A stretch of DNA of 64,000 bases from Caldimonas brevitalea (GCF_001017435.1 NZ_CP011371.1:6386001-6450000), one strand, 5' to 3'. Shown: positions 43,374-52,800, numbered from the stretch's first letter. Numbers and translations: made by a program. The notes: generated by a model not told the origin, from the letters alone.

Positions 43374-43829
43374 TCACTGGATCGCGATACGTTGCGGCTG
43401 CGGCGATTCACGTCGCGCAATGCTCACGTGCAGCACGCCGTCGCGGTAGGTGGCGGTGACCCGCGAGGGGTCGATGTCCTCGGGCAAGGTGATGGCGCGC
43501 TTGAAGCTGCCGTACACCCGCTCGCGGCTGTACACCGTGACCTTGCGGTCTTCCCCTTCGGGCAAGGTCGACGCTCGCTCGCCGGACAGCGTCAACACGC
43601 CACGGTCCAGCGTCACGTCGAGCTTGGCAGGGTCGAGGCCAGGCGCGAAGGCGTAGATCTCGACACTGCTCGGTGTGTTGCCGATGTTGAGCGCCGGGAA
43701 GGTGCCCGGTGCCACCGAACGGAGGCTGGTCGGCAGACCGGCGCTGCCGAACACGTCGTCCAACTCCCGGCGCAGGCGGTCGAATTCGCCGAACAGGCTG
43801 GCCGGGAAGCTCTGCAGGGATGCGTACAT
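43374..43829 (-). CDS. Hsp20/alpha-crystallin small heat-shock protein
   Basis: A 151-residue Hsp20 chaperone. The N-terminal arm (ASLFGEFDRLRRELDDVFG) precedes the alpha-crystallin domain: ALNIGNTPSSVEIYAFAPGL, YSRERVYGSFKRAITLPEDI and DGVLHVSIARRE. ATG 43829 is preceded by GAGGAGGAA. First gene of the two-gene chaperone operon, with a CTTGAAA-type promoter about 110 bases upstream. It binds unfolding proteins independent of ATP. Confidence 0.93.
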   Translation of the reverse strand: MYASLQSFPASLFGEFDRLRRELDDVFGSAGLPTSLRSVAPGTFPALNIGNTPSSVEIYAFAPGLDPAKLDVTLDRGVLTLSGERASTLPEGEDRKVTVYSRERVYGSFKRAITLPEDIDPSRVTATYRDGVLHVSIARRESPQPQRIAIQ

Positions 43830-43916
43830 GATGCTTCCTCCTCGTGATGTGGGCGGAGCCCGTGCTGCAGGTGTGCACGCCATCGTGGACACGGTTGCAG
43901 AGGGCCTCCAGGCCCG

Positions 43917-43944
43917 AGATAGTTCTGCGCTGCCTGTTTTCAAG
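43917..43944 (-). promoter_or_regulatory. Sigma-32-like heat-shock promoter of the hsp20 pair
   Basis: On the minus strand CTTGAAA (exact -35 for RpoH) is followed after 13 bases by AACTATCT, a partial match (C, A, T and T conserved) to CCCCATNT. The position, about 90 bases before the first hsp20 ATG, is suitable. Confidence 0.5.
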
Positions 43945-44009
43945 AGGCCGCAAGAGGTGGGTTCGCGCGTCGTGCGGCAATGGCCGCAGGCGCCCTCTTT
44001 CCGATAGCG

Positions 44010-45047
44010 TTAGTCGCCGGGTGGAGCCCCGGGCGTCTTCAGCCCGACGTCACGCCATGGATTGCGGCGCCCGCCCCAGCGCTCACGACGGTCCAGCGCG
44101 GCCCAGTACCAAGGTGCGCGCGCCGGTGCGAGAGCGGGCAGCGACAGCAAATCACCTCCGGTCCACGGCAGGAACGGGTTGCGGCGTCCGTAACCCCACA
44201 ACTCGATGCGCATCGACGGCCGTACGCTGGGCCCTCGCGCGTGGAAGCCGAAGGTGTCGGCCACCACCAGGGTGTTGGCCGGCACATCGAACAGCCGCGG
44301 TGCCGGCAGCCCCAGCCGGGCCAGCGCGTCAGGCGCGATGCGGAACGAGCCGCGCGCGGTGTAGCGGTCGGGGTGCCGGTGCGCGATGAGGCTCAGCTCG
44401 CGTTCCCACGCGAGGCGTTCGTCGCTGAGCCGGTGGGAGCCGGGCACGTAGCAAAAGGCGCCTTCGTCGGCGCGCACGTCAGTCAGGAAGTACCAGGCCT
44501 TCACGGTGGGATGGAAGGTGTCGGCGTGCAAATGCGTCTGGGGGTCGGGCGCTCCCGGGCGCGCCTGCGACAAGATGGTCTGGATGTAGGCCACGGGGCG
44601 CTGGTCGAAGCTGCCCGCATAGCGGGTCAGGCCGCGCCACAAGGCGCCTTCGACGATGCCGAGCAGCTCGGGCACGGCTTGCAGCACGGTGTGGTCGAGC
44701 GCGATGCGGCGTGTCACGGTGTCGCCTTGCACCATCTCGCGAGCGGGCGCTGGCCGGGCCAGCAGGCGCTCGCGCAAGCGTGCGAAGTCGGCGGGCGGCA
44801 GCACGTCGCGCCGCACCACATAACCGTCACGGTCGAAAGCGGCACGGTCTGACGGCGCCACGCCGTCGGCGAGGCGCCGCCGGCGTGCGGCGGCCAGCGC
44901 ATGGGCGCAGCGCAAGCGGCGTTCATGCAGCCCCCAGGCGTTGAGCCGCGGCGAGCCGATCAGCGGGTGGTCGTGGAAGGACTTGGCCGAGGTGAACAAG
45001 GACAGCAGCCACCAGGGCGCCAGCGCGACGTGCTTCAAGGGGTTCAT
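44010..45047 (-). CDS. Phytanoyl-CoA dioxygenase (PhyH) family Fe(II)/2-oxoglutarate oxygenase
   Basis: A 345-residue non-haem iron oxygenase of the PhyH type. The iron triad reads His174 and Asp176 in HLHADTFHPTVKAWYFLTD, with distal His269 in GFHARGP; an Arg about twelve residues later in RPSMRIELWGYG would bind 2-oxoglutarate. The N-terminal region contains DGYVVRRDVLPPADFARLRE, the typical PhyH start. ATG 45047 (MNPLKHVALAPWWLLSLF) begins with a hydrophobic stretch. Frame is open upstream to 45410 with no protein-like features. Substrate unknown; some relatives act on small hydroxylatable metabolites. Confidence 0.83.
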   Translation of the reverse strand: MNPLKHVALAPWWLLSLFTSAKSFHDHPLIGSPRLNAWGLHERRLRCAHALAAARRRRLADGVAPSDRAAFDRDGYVVRRDVLPPADFARLRERLLARPAPAREMVQGDTVTRRIALDHTVLQAVPELLGIVEGALWRGLTRYAGSFDQRPVAYIQTILSQARPGAPDPQTHLHADTFHPTVKAWYFLTDVRADEGAFCYVPGSHRLSDERLAWERELSLIAHRHPDRYTARGSFRIAPDALARLGLPAPRLFDVPANTLVVADTFGFHARGPSVRPSMRIELWGYGRRNPFLPWTGGDLLSLPALAPARAPWYWAALDRRERWGGRRNPWRDVGLKTPGAPPGD

Positions 45048-45224
45048 GGCGTGACCGTAGCAGCGAGGCACGTGCCCGCGCCGGGCGCGGGCCGTGGTCC
45101 GCCCAGCCCGCGTGGCCGCTATCCGTGTCATCGAAGCAAGCAATTGGCTTCGGAGGATGATTAACTTCACACTATCACCTACCGACTGCCCCGCAGCCCC
45201 ACCTTCTCTCGCAGGAACCGTCCC

Positions 45225-45461
45225 ATGGCCAAAACCGCAAGCTTCGGCGTGATGCACCTCGGCATCGCCTTCACGGTCAGCTACATGCTGACCGGCAGCG
45301 TCGCGATCAGCGGGGCGATCACCATCGTCGAGCCCTTGTGCAACACGGTGGCCCACTACTTCTTCGACAAGTACTGGGGCCACCCGCCTCTGGTGGCCCA
45401 GGTGCGCCAATGGCGCGACAACCTGTTGCGTCCCTTGCGGCGATCGTCGGTGCCCGTCTGA
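45225..45461 (+). CDS. DUF2061 small membrane protein
   Basis: A 78-residue protein with two hydrophobic segments (MHLGIAFTVSYMLTGSVAI, GAITIVEPLCNTVAHYFFD) and the DUF2061 pattern ending in HYFFDKYWG. It is 36 bases upstream of otsB on the same strand and may be cotranscribed. Function unknown. Confidence 0.83.
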   Translation: MAKTASFGVMHLGIAFTVSYMLTGSVAISGAITIVEPLCNTVAHYFFDKYWGHPPLVAQVRQWRDNLLRPLRRSSVPV

Positions 45462-45497
45462 CGGTCAAGGAGCGGTTTTTGCTCTAAGGTCGGGGCC

Positions 45498-46268
45498 ATG
45501 CAACTGCCGCCCCGACCGGAGCCTTTGTCCCCCTTGTCCTCGCCGCGACCCTCGATCGACGCCAACACGGCCCTGTTCCTCGACTTCGACGGCACCCTCG
45601 CCGACCTGGCGCCCCGCCCTGACGCGGTCCACGTGCCGACGTCGTTGATCGACACCCTGCTGCTCTTGCAGCAAGTTCTGCAGGGCGCCCTGGCCATCGT
45701 CTCGGGCCGGCCCATCGCACAACTCGATGCACTGCTCGCACCCTTGCGCGCGCCGGCGGCCGGCGTCCACGGCGTGGAACGTCGCTCGGCCGACGGTTAT
45801 GTGTGGCACCTGGCGGCACCTTCGCTCGACCGGGTCGAGGCCACCGCCCGCGCGCTGCAGGCCGAAGTGCCGGCCCTGCTGATCGAACGCAAGCCCGGCG
45901 CGGTCGCGCTGCACTACCGCCAGGCGCCCGAGCTGGCGCAGCATTGTTTCGACGCGATGAGCGCGGCGGTGCGCGAGTCCAGCGGCCTGACGCTGCTGCA
46001 CGGCAAGATGGTGCTGGAGGTGAAGCCGGCGATCGCCACCAAGGGCCACGCGATCCAGGCTTATCTGCGCGAGCCTCCCTTCCTCGGCCGGCGCCCGCTG
46101 TTCGCGGGCGACGACGTCACCGATGAGGCGGGCTTCCAGGCGGTGCAGGCGGAAGGTGGCGAGACGATCAAGGTCGGTGAAGGCGAGACGGTGGCGTCGC
46201 ACCGGATGGCCGATCCCGGCAGTCTGCGACACTGGCTGGCCGAGTGCGCTGCACGCCTCGCGCCATGA
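45498..46268 (+). CDS. otsB: Trehalose-6-phosphate phosphatase
   Basis: A 256-residue HAD-superfamily enzyme that dephosphorylates trehalose-6-phosphate. Motif I is FLDFDGTLADLAP with nucleophile and acid-base Asp; motif II Ser/Thr lies in IVSGRPIAQLDALLA; motif III/IV is LEVKPAIATKGHAI and LFAGDDVTDEAGF. A Lys/Arg-rich GVHGVERR loop is characteristic of OtsB. ATG 45498 has AAGG before it. It begins the trehalose module, with GH15 59 bases and otsA about 1.9 kb downstream. Confidence 0.93.
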   Translation: MQLPPRPEPLSPLSSPRPSIDANTALFLDFDGTLADLAPRPDAVHVPTSLIDTLLLLQQVLQGALAIVSGRPIAQLDALLAPLRAPAAGVHGVERRSADGYVWHLAAPSLDRVEATARALQAEVPALLIERKPGAVALHYRQAPELAQHCFDAMSAAVRESSGLTLLHGKMVLEVKPAIATKGHAIQAYLREPPFLGRRPLFAGDDVTDEAGFQAVQAEGGETIKVGEGETVASHRMADPGSLRHWLAECAARLAP

Positions 46269-46326
46269 CATCACGACACGGTGTAGGGCACCCTGCAGAC
46301 GCACCTCATCCATGAGGAATCACAAC

Positions 46327-48153
46327 ATGAGTGCCCATCCTGCCGACGCCGCAGGCCCGCGCGGTCTGCCGCCCCCTTCTTCGCTCGACGTCGGCGTCAT
46401 CGGCAACTGCGCCTACAGTGCTTTGGTCGATCGTTACGCCCGCGTCGTCTGGTGCTGCTTGCCCAGGTTCGACGGCGACCCGGTGTTCAATGCCCTGATC
46501 GACCCGTCGGACGACGGCGCGCTGTGGAGCTTCGAGCTGGAGTCGTTCGCGCGCAGCGAGCAGTACTACGAGCCCAACACGGCCATCTTGCGCACGCGCT
46601 TGTACGACACGCAGGGCCAGGGCATCGAGGTGGTGGACTTCGCGCCCCGCTTCATCAGCCGCAACCGCATGTTCCGGCCGCTGACGCTGGTGCGCCGCGT
46701 CAAGCCCATCGCCGGCGCGCCACGCATGCGTGTGGTGCTGCGCCCTCGCTTCGAATGGGGCACGGTGCGCCCTACGCTGACGCAGGGCAGCCACCACATT
46801 CGTTATGTCGGCCCGACCCAGACCTTGCGGCTCAACACCAACGCGCCGCTCAGCTACATCTTCGCCGAGTCGCACTTTGTGGTCGACCGGCCGATGGACT
46901 TCATCCTCGGCCCGGACGAGACGCTGCAAGAAGGCATCCGCGAAGTGGCGCGCGCCTTCGAGCAAGACACCGCTGCCTATTGGCGCACGTGGAGCAGCCG
47001 GCTGCACATCCCGCTCGAATGGCAGGAAGCGACGATACGCGCGGCCATCACGCTCAAGCTGTCGCTGTTCGAGGACACCGGCGCGATCATCGCGGCGATG
47101 ACCACCAGCATCCCCGAGGCGCCGGGCAGCCAGCGCAACTGGGACTATCGTTATTGCTGGCTGCGCGATGCCTTTTTTGTCGTGCGGGCGCTCAACAGCC
47201 TGTCCGAGATCGGCACGATGGAGGACTACCTGCGCTGGCTCGGCAACGTCGTCGCGCAAGCGGCGGGGGGGCACATCAAGCCCTTGTACGGCATCGGCCT
47301 CGAGCTGGACCTGCAGGAGCAGGTGCTGCCCCACCTGCCCGGCTACCGCGGCATGGGCCCGGTGCGGGTGGGCAACCAGGCGCACGAGCACTTTCAGCAT
47401 GATGTGTATGGCAACGTCATCCTGGGCGCCGCGCAAGCCTTCCATGACCGACGTTTGCTGCGGCCCGCCGGCCTGGCCGAGTTCCAGCAGCTGGAGCAGG
47501 TGGGCGAGCAGGCCTGGCGGGTGCACGACCAGCCCGACGCCGGCATGTGGGAGCTGCGCACGCGCGCCCGGGTGCACACCTCGTCGTGTTTGATGAGCTG
47601 GGCCGCCTGCGACCGGCTGGGCAAGATCGCCACACGCTTCGGTCTCGGCGACCGGGCCCAGTTCTGGCACCAGCGCGCCCACCACATCCGCGAGCGCATC
47701 CTGCGCGAGGCGTGGTCGGAACGGCGCCAGGCGTTTGCCGAAAGTTTCGGCGGCCAGGACCTGGACGCCAGCGCCTTGCTGATGGCGGAGGTCGGCTTCA
47801 TCGAGCCGCGCGACCCGCGCTTTGTCGCCACGGTGGACGCGCTCGAACGCAGCCTGTGCGACGGACCCTACATGCGCCGTTATGAAGCGCCGGACGATTT
47901 CGGCAAGCCCGAGACGGCCTTCAACATCTGCACCTTCTGGCGCATCGACGCCCTCGCGCGCATCGGCCGTACCGCCCAGGCGCGCGAGATCTTCGAAGCC
48001 ATGCTGGCGGCACGCAACCATCTGGGCCTGCTGTCCGAAGACACCCATCCGCTGACCGGCGAGATGTGGGGCAACTTTCCGCAGACCTATTCGATGGTCG
48101 GTCTGATCAACGGAGCGGTGCGCCTGTCGGTGCCGTGGGACACCCAGATCTGA
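46327..48153 (+). CDS. Glycoside hydrolase family 15 protein
   Basis: A 608-residue GH15 enzyme with an N-terminal beta-sandwich (VIGNCAYSALVDRYARVVWC, LPRFDGDPVFNALID) and an alpha/alpha barrel starting near residue 260. The family signature NWDYRYCWLRDAFFVVRAL is clear, and the later ETAFNICTFWRIDALARIG and EDTHPLTGEMWGNFPQTYSM contain the conserved Glu residues, one of which acts as general acid/base. ATG 46327 is preceded eight bases earlier by GAGGAA; the in-frame ATG 46312 is less likely. In mycobacteria a GH15 protein is a trehalase, so trehalose turnover is plausible for a gene sitting between otsB and otsA, but glucoamylase-type activity on other alpha-glucans is equally possible. 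Confidence 0.92.
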   Translation: MSAHPADAAGPRGLPPPSSLDVGVIGNCAYSALVDRYARVVWCCLPRFDGDPVFNALIDPSDDGALWSFELESFARSEQYYEPNTAILRTRLYDTQGQGIEVVDFAPRFISRNRMFRPLTLVRRVKPIAGAPRMRVVLRPRFEWGTVRPTLTQGSHHIRYVGPTQTLRLNTNAPLSYIFAESHFVVDRPMDFILGPDETLQEGIREVARAFEQDTAAYWRTWSSRLHIPLEWQEATIRAAITLKLSLFEDTGAIIAAMTTSIPEAPGSQRNWDYRYCWLRDAFFVVRALNSLSEIGTMEDYLRWLGNVVAQAAGGHIKPLYGIGLELDLQEQVLPHLPGYRGMGPVRVGNQAHEHFQHDVYGNVILGAAQAFHDRRLLRPAGLAEFQQLEQVGEQAWRVHDQPDAGMWELRTRARVHTSSCLMSWAACDRLGKIATRFGLGDRAQFWHQRAHHIRERILREAWSERRQAFAESFGGQDLDASALLMAEVGFIEPRDPRFVATVDALERSLCDGPYMRRYEAPDDFGKPETAFNICTFWRIDALARIGRTAQAREIFEAMLAARNHLGLLSEDTHPLTGEMWGNFPQTYSMVGLINGAVRLSVPWDTQI

Positions 48154-48187
48154 CCGACATCTACACACAAGCAACAAGGAGGACCGC

Positions 48188-49576
48188 ATGGGACGAGTCG
48201 TCGTCGTTTCGAACCGCCTCGCCGACCCTCGCAAGCCCGCAGCCGGCGGCCTGGCCGTGGCCCTCGGTGAAACGCTCAACGCCACCGGCGGCCTGTGGTT
48301 CGGTTGGAGCGGCAAGATCGTCGAGGCCAGCGAGGGCGGCACCCCCGGCGAGGGGGAGTTGCACCTGCAGCAGGCCGGCAATGTGAAGCTGGCCACGGTG
48401 GACCTGTCGCGAGACGATCACGACAGCTATTACCTCGGCTATTCCAACCGGGTCCTGTGGCCGGTGTTCCATTACCGCCTGGACCTCGCCGACTTCAACA
48501 CCAGCCATCTGGCCGGCTACCGCCGCGTGAACCAGTTGTTCGCGCGCAAGCTGATGCCGCTGCTGCGCTCGGACGACGTGATCTGGGTGCACGACTACCA
48601 TCTGATCCCGCTCGCAGCAGAACTGAGGGCGATGGGCTGCGCCAACCGGATCGGCTTCTTCCTGCACATTCCGTTGCCCCCGCCGCTGATGCTGGCCGCC
48701 CTGCCCGGCCACGAATGGCTGATCCGCGCGCTGTTCGCGTATGACCTGGTGGGCCTGCAGAGCGAGGCGGACACGATGCACTTCGCGCGTTATGTGCAAG
48801 CCGAAGCCGGCGCCGAGGAACTGGGCAACGATCACTACCGGGCCTTCAACCGCACCGTGCGGGTGAGTGCCTTCCCGATCGGCATCGACGTCGATGAGTT
48901 CTCACGGCTGGCCGAAGGCAAGGAGGCGCGCGAGACCTATGAAACCATGCGGGAGCAGTACTCGCGCCGGCGACTGTTGATCGGCATCGACCGGCTCGAC
49001 TACTCCAAAGGCCTGCCGCAGCGCATTCGGGCGTTTCAGGAGTTGCTCGCCAGCTACCCCGAAAACCACCGCAGCGCGACGCTGATCCAGATCGCCTCGC
49101 CGACCCGCGAGAGTGTCGACGCGTACGCCGACATCCGGCACGAGCTGGAGCATCTGTGCGGACAGATCAACGGCGACTACGGCGAGCTGGACTGGATGCC
49201 GGTGCGCTACATCCACCGCACGGTGGCGCGCAAGCGGCTGCCGGGGCTGTGCCGGGTGGGCCGGGTCGCGCTGGTGACGCCGTTGCGTGACGGCATGAAT
49301 CTGGTGGCCAAGGAATACATCGCCGCGCAGGACCCGGCCGACCCCGGCGTGCTGGTCTTGTCCCGTTTCGCCGGCGCCGCCGAACAACTGCGCGAGGCCT
49401 TGCTGGTCAACCCGTACGATGTGCAAGGCACCGCCCAGGCGATCCAGCAGGCCTTGCAGATGCCGCTCGAAGAACGCCAGGCGCGCCACAGCAAACTGCT
49501 GGAGCGCATCCGCCTGCACGACGTGCACTGGTGGCGGCGCGCGTTTCTGGACGCGCTGGCACAAACGCCGACCTGA
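48188..49576 (+). CDS. otsA: Trehalose-6-phosphate synthase
   Basis: A 462-residue GT20 enzyme that joins UDP-glucose and glucose-6-phosphate. Conserved elements: VVVSNRLADPRKPAAGGLAV (glycine-rich loop), VLWPVFHYRL, VHDYHLIPLAAELR, SAFPIGIDVDEF, GIDRLDYSKGLPQRIRAF (substrate-phosphate contacts) and ALVTPLRDGMNLVAKEYIAAQ. An AGGAGG precedes ATG 48188. It closes the otsB-GH15-otsA module, so synthesis and dephosphorylation of trehalose-6-phosphate are coupled. Osmotic or desiccation protection is the usual role. Confidence 0.96.
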   Translation: MGRVVVVSNRLADPRKPAAGGLAVALGETLNATGGLWFGWSGKIVEASEGGTPGEGELHLQQAGNVKLATVDLSRDDHDSYYLGYSNRVLWPVFHYRLDLADFNTSHLAGYRRVNQLFARKLMPLLRSDDVIWVHDYHLIPLAAELRAMGCANRIGFFLHIPLPPPLMLAALPGHEWLIRALFAYDLVGLQSEADTMHFARYVQAEAGAEELGNDHYRAFNRTVRVSAFPIGIDVDEFSRLAEGKEARETYETMREQYSRRRLLIGIDRLDYSKGLPQRIRAFQELLASYPENHRSATLIQIASPTRESVDAYADIRHELEHLCGQINGDYGELDWMPVRYIHRTVARKRLPGLCRVGRVALVTPLRDGMNLVAKEYIAAQDPADPGVLVLSRFAGAAEQLREALLVNPYDVQGTAQAIQQALQMPLEERQARHSKLLERIRLHDVHWWRRAFLDALAQTPT

Positions 49577-49607
49577 GCCACAGGCGCCTTCCGGGGCGCC
49601 CCTCACC

Positions 49608-49868
49608 TCACGGCAACGGGCCGGTGGCCTGTTCCACGTAGCCCAGCCAGCGCAAGGCCTGCTCGCGGCTGTCGCCGCACATCTCCGGGTCGGGCCGCAG
49701 CGAGCCGCACACCGCCGGCCGCTCGGCATGGCCGAACAGCCGACAGCGCAGCTCCTGGTCGAGTTGCACGCAGGGCACGCCGGCCGGCTTGCCGTTCGGC
49801 ATCCCGGGGATCGGGCTGCTGATCGACGGCGCGATACAGCAGGCGGCGCAACGGGGGCGGCATTCCAT
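49608..49868 (-). CDS. YkgJ/YcgN-type cysteine-cluster protein
   Basis: An 86-residue protein with ATG 49868 ([20 protein letters not shown]). The Cys pattern C-x3-C-x2-CC and later Cys residues ([37 protein letters not shown]) mark the YkgJ-type zinc/iron-cluster family of unknown function. The frame continues upstream to 50120 but without family sequence. Convergent with otsA and divergent from mnmG. Confidence 0.84.
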   Translation of the reverse strand: MECRPRCAACCIAPSISSPIPGMPNGKPAGVPCVQLDQELRCRLFGHAERPAVCGSLRPDPEMCGDSREQALRWLGYVEQATGPLP

Positions 49869-50039
49869 GATGGCGGTGGACGTGTGGGGCGTGAGGCCCT
49901 TCAAGGTGAGTGGGCCGGCAAGCGCAGGATGGAGGCGAGGCGGGAACTTTAGCGGCATCCCGACCACGGTGCGCGTGGGCAGTGGCCACCAGCGTGCAAA
50001 GTTGCCCGCACCAGGCGAAGCAAGCCCCGACCCCCTAGA

Positions 50040-50068
50040 GTGACTTCCCTCCGGGGCACTTCTAAAAT
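50040..50068 (+). promoter_or_regulatory. Sigma-70 promoter of mnmG
   Basis: GTGACT (four of six to TTGACA) and TAAAAT (five of six to TATAAT) with a 17-base spacer, 64 bases upstream of ATG 50132. It stands out in the GC-rich surroundings. Confidence 0.55.
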
Positions 50069-50131
50069 CACACGTTTGCCCCTTCCTTTTCCTCTGCGGC
50101 CCGACGGCTGGCCGCTGCACGAGGTCTCAAG

Positions 50132-52117
50132 ATGCTTTACCCGAAAGAGTTCGACGTCATCGTCGTTGGCGGCGGCCACGCCGGCACCGAGGCGGCGCTG
50201 GCCGCCGCCCGCATGGGCTGCGACACCCTGCTGTTGACGCACAACATCGAGACCTTGGGGCAGATGAGCTGCAACCCGTCCATCGGTGGCATCGGCAAAG
50301 GCCATTTGGTGAAGGAGATCGACGCCGTCGGCGGCGCGATGGCGGCCGCCACCGATGAGGCCGGCATCCAGTTCCGCATCCTCAACAGCTCCAAGGGGCC
50401 GGCGGTGCGGGCGACCCGGGCGCAGGCGGACCGCATCCTGTACAAGGCCGCGATCCGCCGCCGGCTCGAGAACCAACCCCATCTGTGGTTGTTCCAGCAG
50501 GCGGTGGACGACCTGATGGTCGAGGGCGACAAGGTGGTCGGGGCGGTCACGCAGGTGGGCATCCGGTTCCGCGGCCGCGCGGTGGTGCTGACGGCCGGCA
50601 CCTTCCTCGACGGCAAGATCCACGTCGGACTGCAGAACTATGCCGCCGGCCGCGCGGGCGACCCGCCGGCCGTCTCGCTGTCGGCCCGGCTGAAGGAATT
50701 GAAGCTGCCGCAGGGGCGGTTGAAGACCGGCACGCCGCCGCGCATCGACGGCCGGACCATCGATTTCAGCCGGCTCGAGGAGCAGCCGGGCGACCTCGAC
50801 CCGGTGCCCGTCTTCAGCTTCCTGGGTTCTGCCGAGCAGCACCCGCGCCAGGTGCCCTGCTGGATCACCCATACCAATGCGCGCACGCACGAGATCATTC
50901 GCTCCGGCTTTGACCGCAGCCCGATGTTCACCGGCGTCATCGAAGGCGTGGGCCCCCGCTACTGCCCCAGCATCGAGGACAAGATCAACCGGTTTGCGGA
51001 CAAGGACTCGCATCAGATCTTCCTGGAGCCGGAAGGGCTGGAGACACACGAGTTCTATCCGAACGGGATCTCCACTTCCCTCCCCTTCGACGTGCAATTG
51101 GCCGCCGTGCAATCGATGCCCGGGTTGGAGGCCGCCCACATCCTGCGGCCGGGCTACGCGATCGAGTACGACTACTTCGACCCGCGCGAGCTGAAGTCGA
51201 ACTTCGAGACGCGGGCCATCGCCGGGCTCTTCTTTGCGGGCCAGATCAACGGCACCACCGGTTATGAAGAGGCGGCGGCGCAAGGACTGTTCGCCGGACT
51301 CAACGCGGCGTTGCAAGTACGGGGGCAAGCGCCGTGGGTGCCCGGGCGCGAGCAGGCTTATCTAGGTGTGTTGGTGGACGACCTGATCACCAAGGGCGTG
51401 ACCGAGCCCTACCGGATGTTCACCAGCCGCGCGGAGTTCCGGCTGCAGCTGCGCGAGGACAACGCGGACCTGCGGCTGACCGAAGTCGGGCGTCAACTGG
51501 GGCTGGTGGACGATCGCCGCTGGGAGGCCTTCAACCGGAAGCGCGATGCGGTTTCACGTGAAACAGAGCGACTGCGTTCGACCTGGGTCCACCCCGGCAT
51601 CCTGTCTGCCGAACAGGCGGAACGCTGGGTCGGGAAAGCATTGGAACGTGAATACAGCCTGGCCGACTTGCTGCGCCGTCCTCAGGTGGGGTACGCCGAG
51701 GTGGAACAAGTGGCGCGCGCCGCTCGCCCTGACGCTGGTGTTTCACGTGAAACCTTGGTTGGAGAGTTGGGCGCCGCCCTCGCCGACGCAGTGCTCGAGC
51801 AGGTGGAAATCGGCATCAAATACGCCGGGTACATCGACAAGCAGAACGAGGAAGTGGCGCGTGCGGCCTATTACGAACACCTGCAGCTGCCCGAGGATCT
51901 GGACTATTCGCAGGTCACCGCCTTGAGCCACGAGGTCCGCCAGAAGTTGAACCGGCACCGCCCGCAAACCTTGGGACTCGCGTCGCGCATTTCCGGGATC
52001 ACGCCAGCCGCCATTTCCCTGCTGCTGATCCACCTGAAGAAGGGCCGCTTCAAGGGTTTCACAGATGCGGCCGGCCCGAACGGCACCGGGCGCCCGACCC
52101 CGGCGGAAACGGCGTGA
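50132..52117 (+). CDS. mnmG: tRNA uridine-34 5-carboxymethylaminomethyl modification enzyme MnmG
   Basis: A 661-residue FAD enzyme (E. coli MnmG is 629) that with MnmE installs the cmnm5 group at the wobble uridine of several tRNAs. The FAD motif [20 protein letters not shown], then [20 protein letters not shown], the catalytic-loop [16 protein letters not shown] and CRAxx-type [20 protein letters not shown] are standard. Two near-perfect parS sites are embedded in its 3' part. GAGG lies six bases before the ATG. It overlaps rsmG by one base, the conserved gidA-gidB order near oriC. Confidence 0.98.
   Translation: MLYPKEFDVIVVGGGHAGTEAALAAARMGCDTLLLTHNIETLGQMSCNPSIGGIGKGHLVKEIDAVGGAMAAATDEAGIQFRILNSSKGPAVRATRAQADRILYKAAIRRRLENQPHLWLFQQAVDDLMVEGDKVVGAVTQVGIRFRGRAVVLTAGTFLDGKIHVGLQNYAAGRAGDPPAVSLSARLKELKLPQGRLKTGTPPRIDGRTIDFSRLEEQPGDLDPVPVFSFLGSAEQHPRQVPCWITHTNARTHEIIRSGFDRSPMFTGVIEGVGPRYCPSIEDKINRFADKDSHQIFLEPEGLETHEFYPNGISTSLPFDVQLAAVQSMPGLEAAHILRPGYAIEYDYFDPRELKSNFETRAIAGLFFAGQINGTTGYEEAAAQGLFAGLNAALQVRGQAPWVPGREQAYLGVLVDDLITKGVTEPYRMFTSRAEFRLQLREDNADLRLTEVGRQLGLVDDRRWEAFNRKRDAVSRETERLRSTWVHPGILSAEQAERWVGKALEREYSLADLLRRPQVGYAEVEQVARAARPDAGVSRETLVGELGAALADAVLEQVEIGIKYAGYIDKQNEEVARAAYYEHLQLPEDLDYSQVTALSHEVRQKLNRHRPQTLGLASRISGITPAAISLLLIHLKKGRFKGFTDAAGPNGTGRPTPAETA
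51550..51565. promoter_or_regulatory. parS-like ParB-binding site 1 (within mnmG)
   Basis: GGTTTCACGTGAAACA matches the parS consensus TGTTTCACGTGAAACA at 15 of 16 bases, including the full TTTCACGTGAAA core. It lies inside the mnmG coding sequence, about 3.9 kb upstream of parB. Confidence 0.88.
51739..51754. promoter_or_regulatory. parS-like ParB-binding site 2 (within mnmG)
   Basis: TGTTTCACGTGAAACC matches the parS consensus at 15 of 16 bases, with only the last base different. It is 189 bases after site 1. Confidence 0.88.
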
Positions 52118-52800
52118 TGCCGCCCCTTCTGACACACGAGCTCGCGCCGACGCTAGAGCTCGGCGCGCAGCAACTCGCCCTCGCCCTGACCCAAGAAACG
52201 CAACAGCAGTTGCTGCGCTACCTCGACCTGATGGGGAAGTGGAACCGGGTCTACAACCTCACCGCGATTCGCGACCCGCGCGAGATGCTGAGCCAGCACC
52301 TGCTGGACAGCCTCGCGGTGGTCGGCCCGTTGCAAGAGCACTTGCGTCGGCAGGCGCCGCCGACGGAGCAGCCGTTGGTGCTGGACGTTGGCAGCGGCGC
52401 CGGGTTGCCGGGGGTGGTCCTCGCGATCTGCATGCCCACACTGCGCGTCGTCTGTGTCGACGCCGTCGCAAAGAAGATCAGCTTTTTGCGCCAGGTGGCG
52501 GCTGAGCTCCACCTGCCGAACCTGGACCCGCGGCACGCCCGCATCGAAGAGCTGCCGCCCCTCGATGCCGACGTGGTCACCTCGCGCGCCTTTGCTTCGC
52601 TGCAGGACATGGTGCAGTGGACCCGCCGCCACGTGGCGCGTCACGGCGTTTGGATGGCGATGAAAGGCCGGCGACCGGAAGCCGAGATCGAGGCGGTCGC
52701 TCGGGAGATCGACGTGTTTCACGTGGAACAACTCCAGGTGCCCTTGTTGGACGCCGAGCGCTGCCTCGTGTGGGCCCGCCCCACCCACACGAATCGCTAA
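52117..52800 (+). CDS. rsmG: 16S rRNA (guanine-527-N7) methyltransferase RsmG
   Basis: A 227-residue SAM methyltransferase (GidB family) that methylates G527 of 16S rRNA. SAM motif VLDVGSGAGLPGVVLAI is present, with KWNRVYNLTAIRDPREMLSQ and ITSRAFASL-like VVTSRAFASLQDMVQWT typical of the family. ATG 52117 (TGATG overlap with the mnmG stop); GTG 52114 is an alternative. A third parS site lies in its 3' part. Confidence 0.97.
   Translation: MPPLLTHELAPTLELGAQQLALALTQETQQQLLRYLDLMGKWNRVYNLTAIRDPREMLSQHLLDSLAVVGPLQEHLRRQAPPTEQPLVLDVGSGAGLPGVVLAICMPTLRVVCVDAVAKKISFLRQVAAELHLPNLDPRHARIEELPPLDADVVTSRAFASLQDMVQWTRRHVARHGVWMAMKGRRPEAEIEAVAREIDVFHVEQLQVPLLDAERCLVWARPTHTNR
52715..52730. promoter_or_regulatory. 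parS-like ParB-binding site 3 (within rsmG)
   Basis: TGTTTCACGTGGAACA matches the parS consensus at 15 of 16 bases. It lies 70 bases before the rsmG stop and about 570 bases upstream of parA. Confidence 0.86.

Noticed and set aside
46306..48396. 696-codon minus-strand ORF opposite the GH15 gene
   Set aside because: The GH15 signature on the plus strand is unambiguous; antisense frame is GC-driven.
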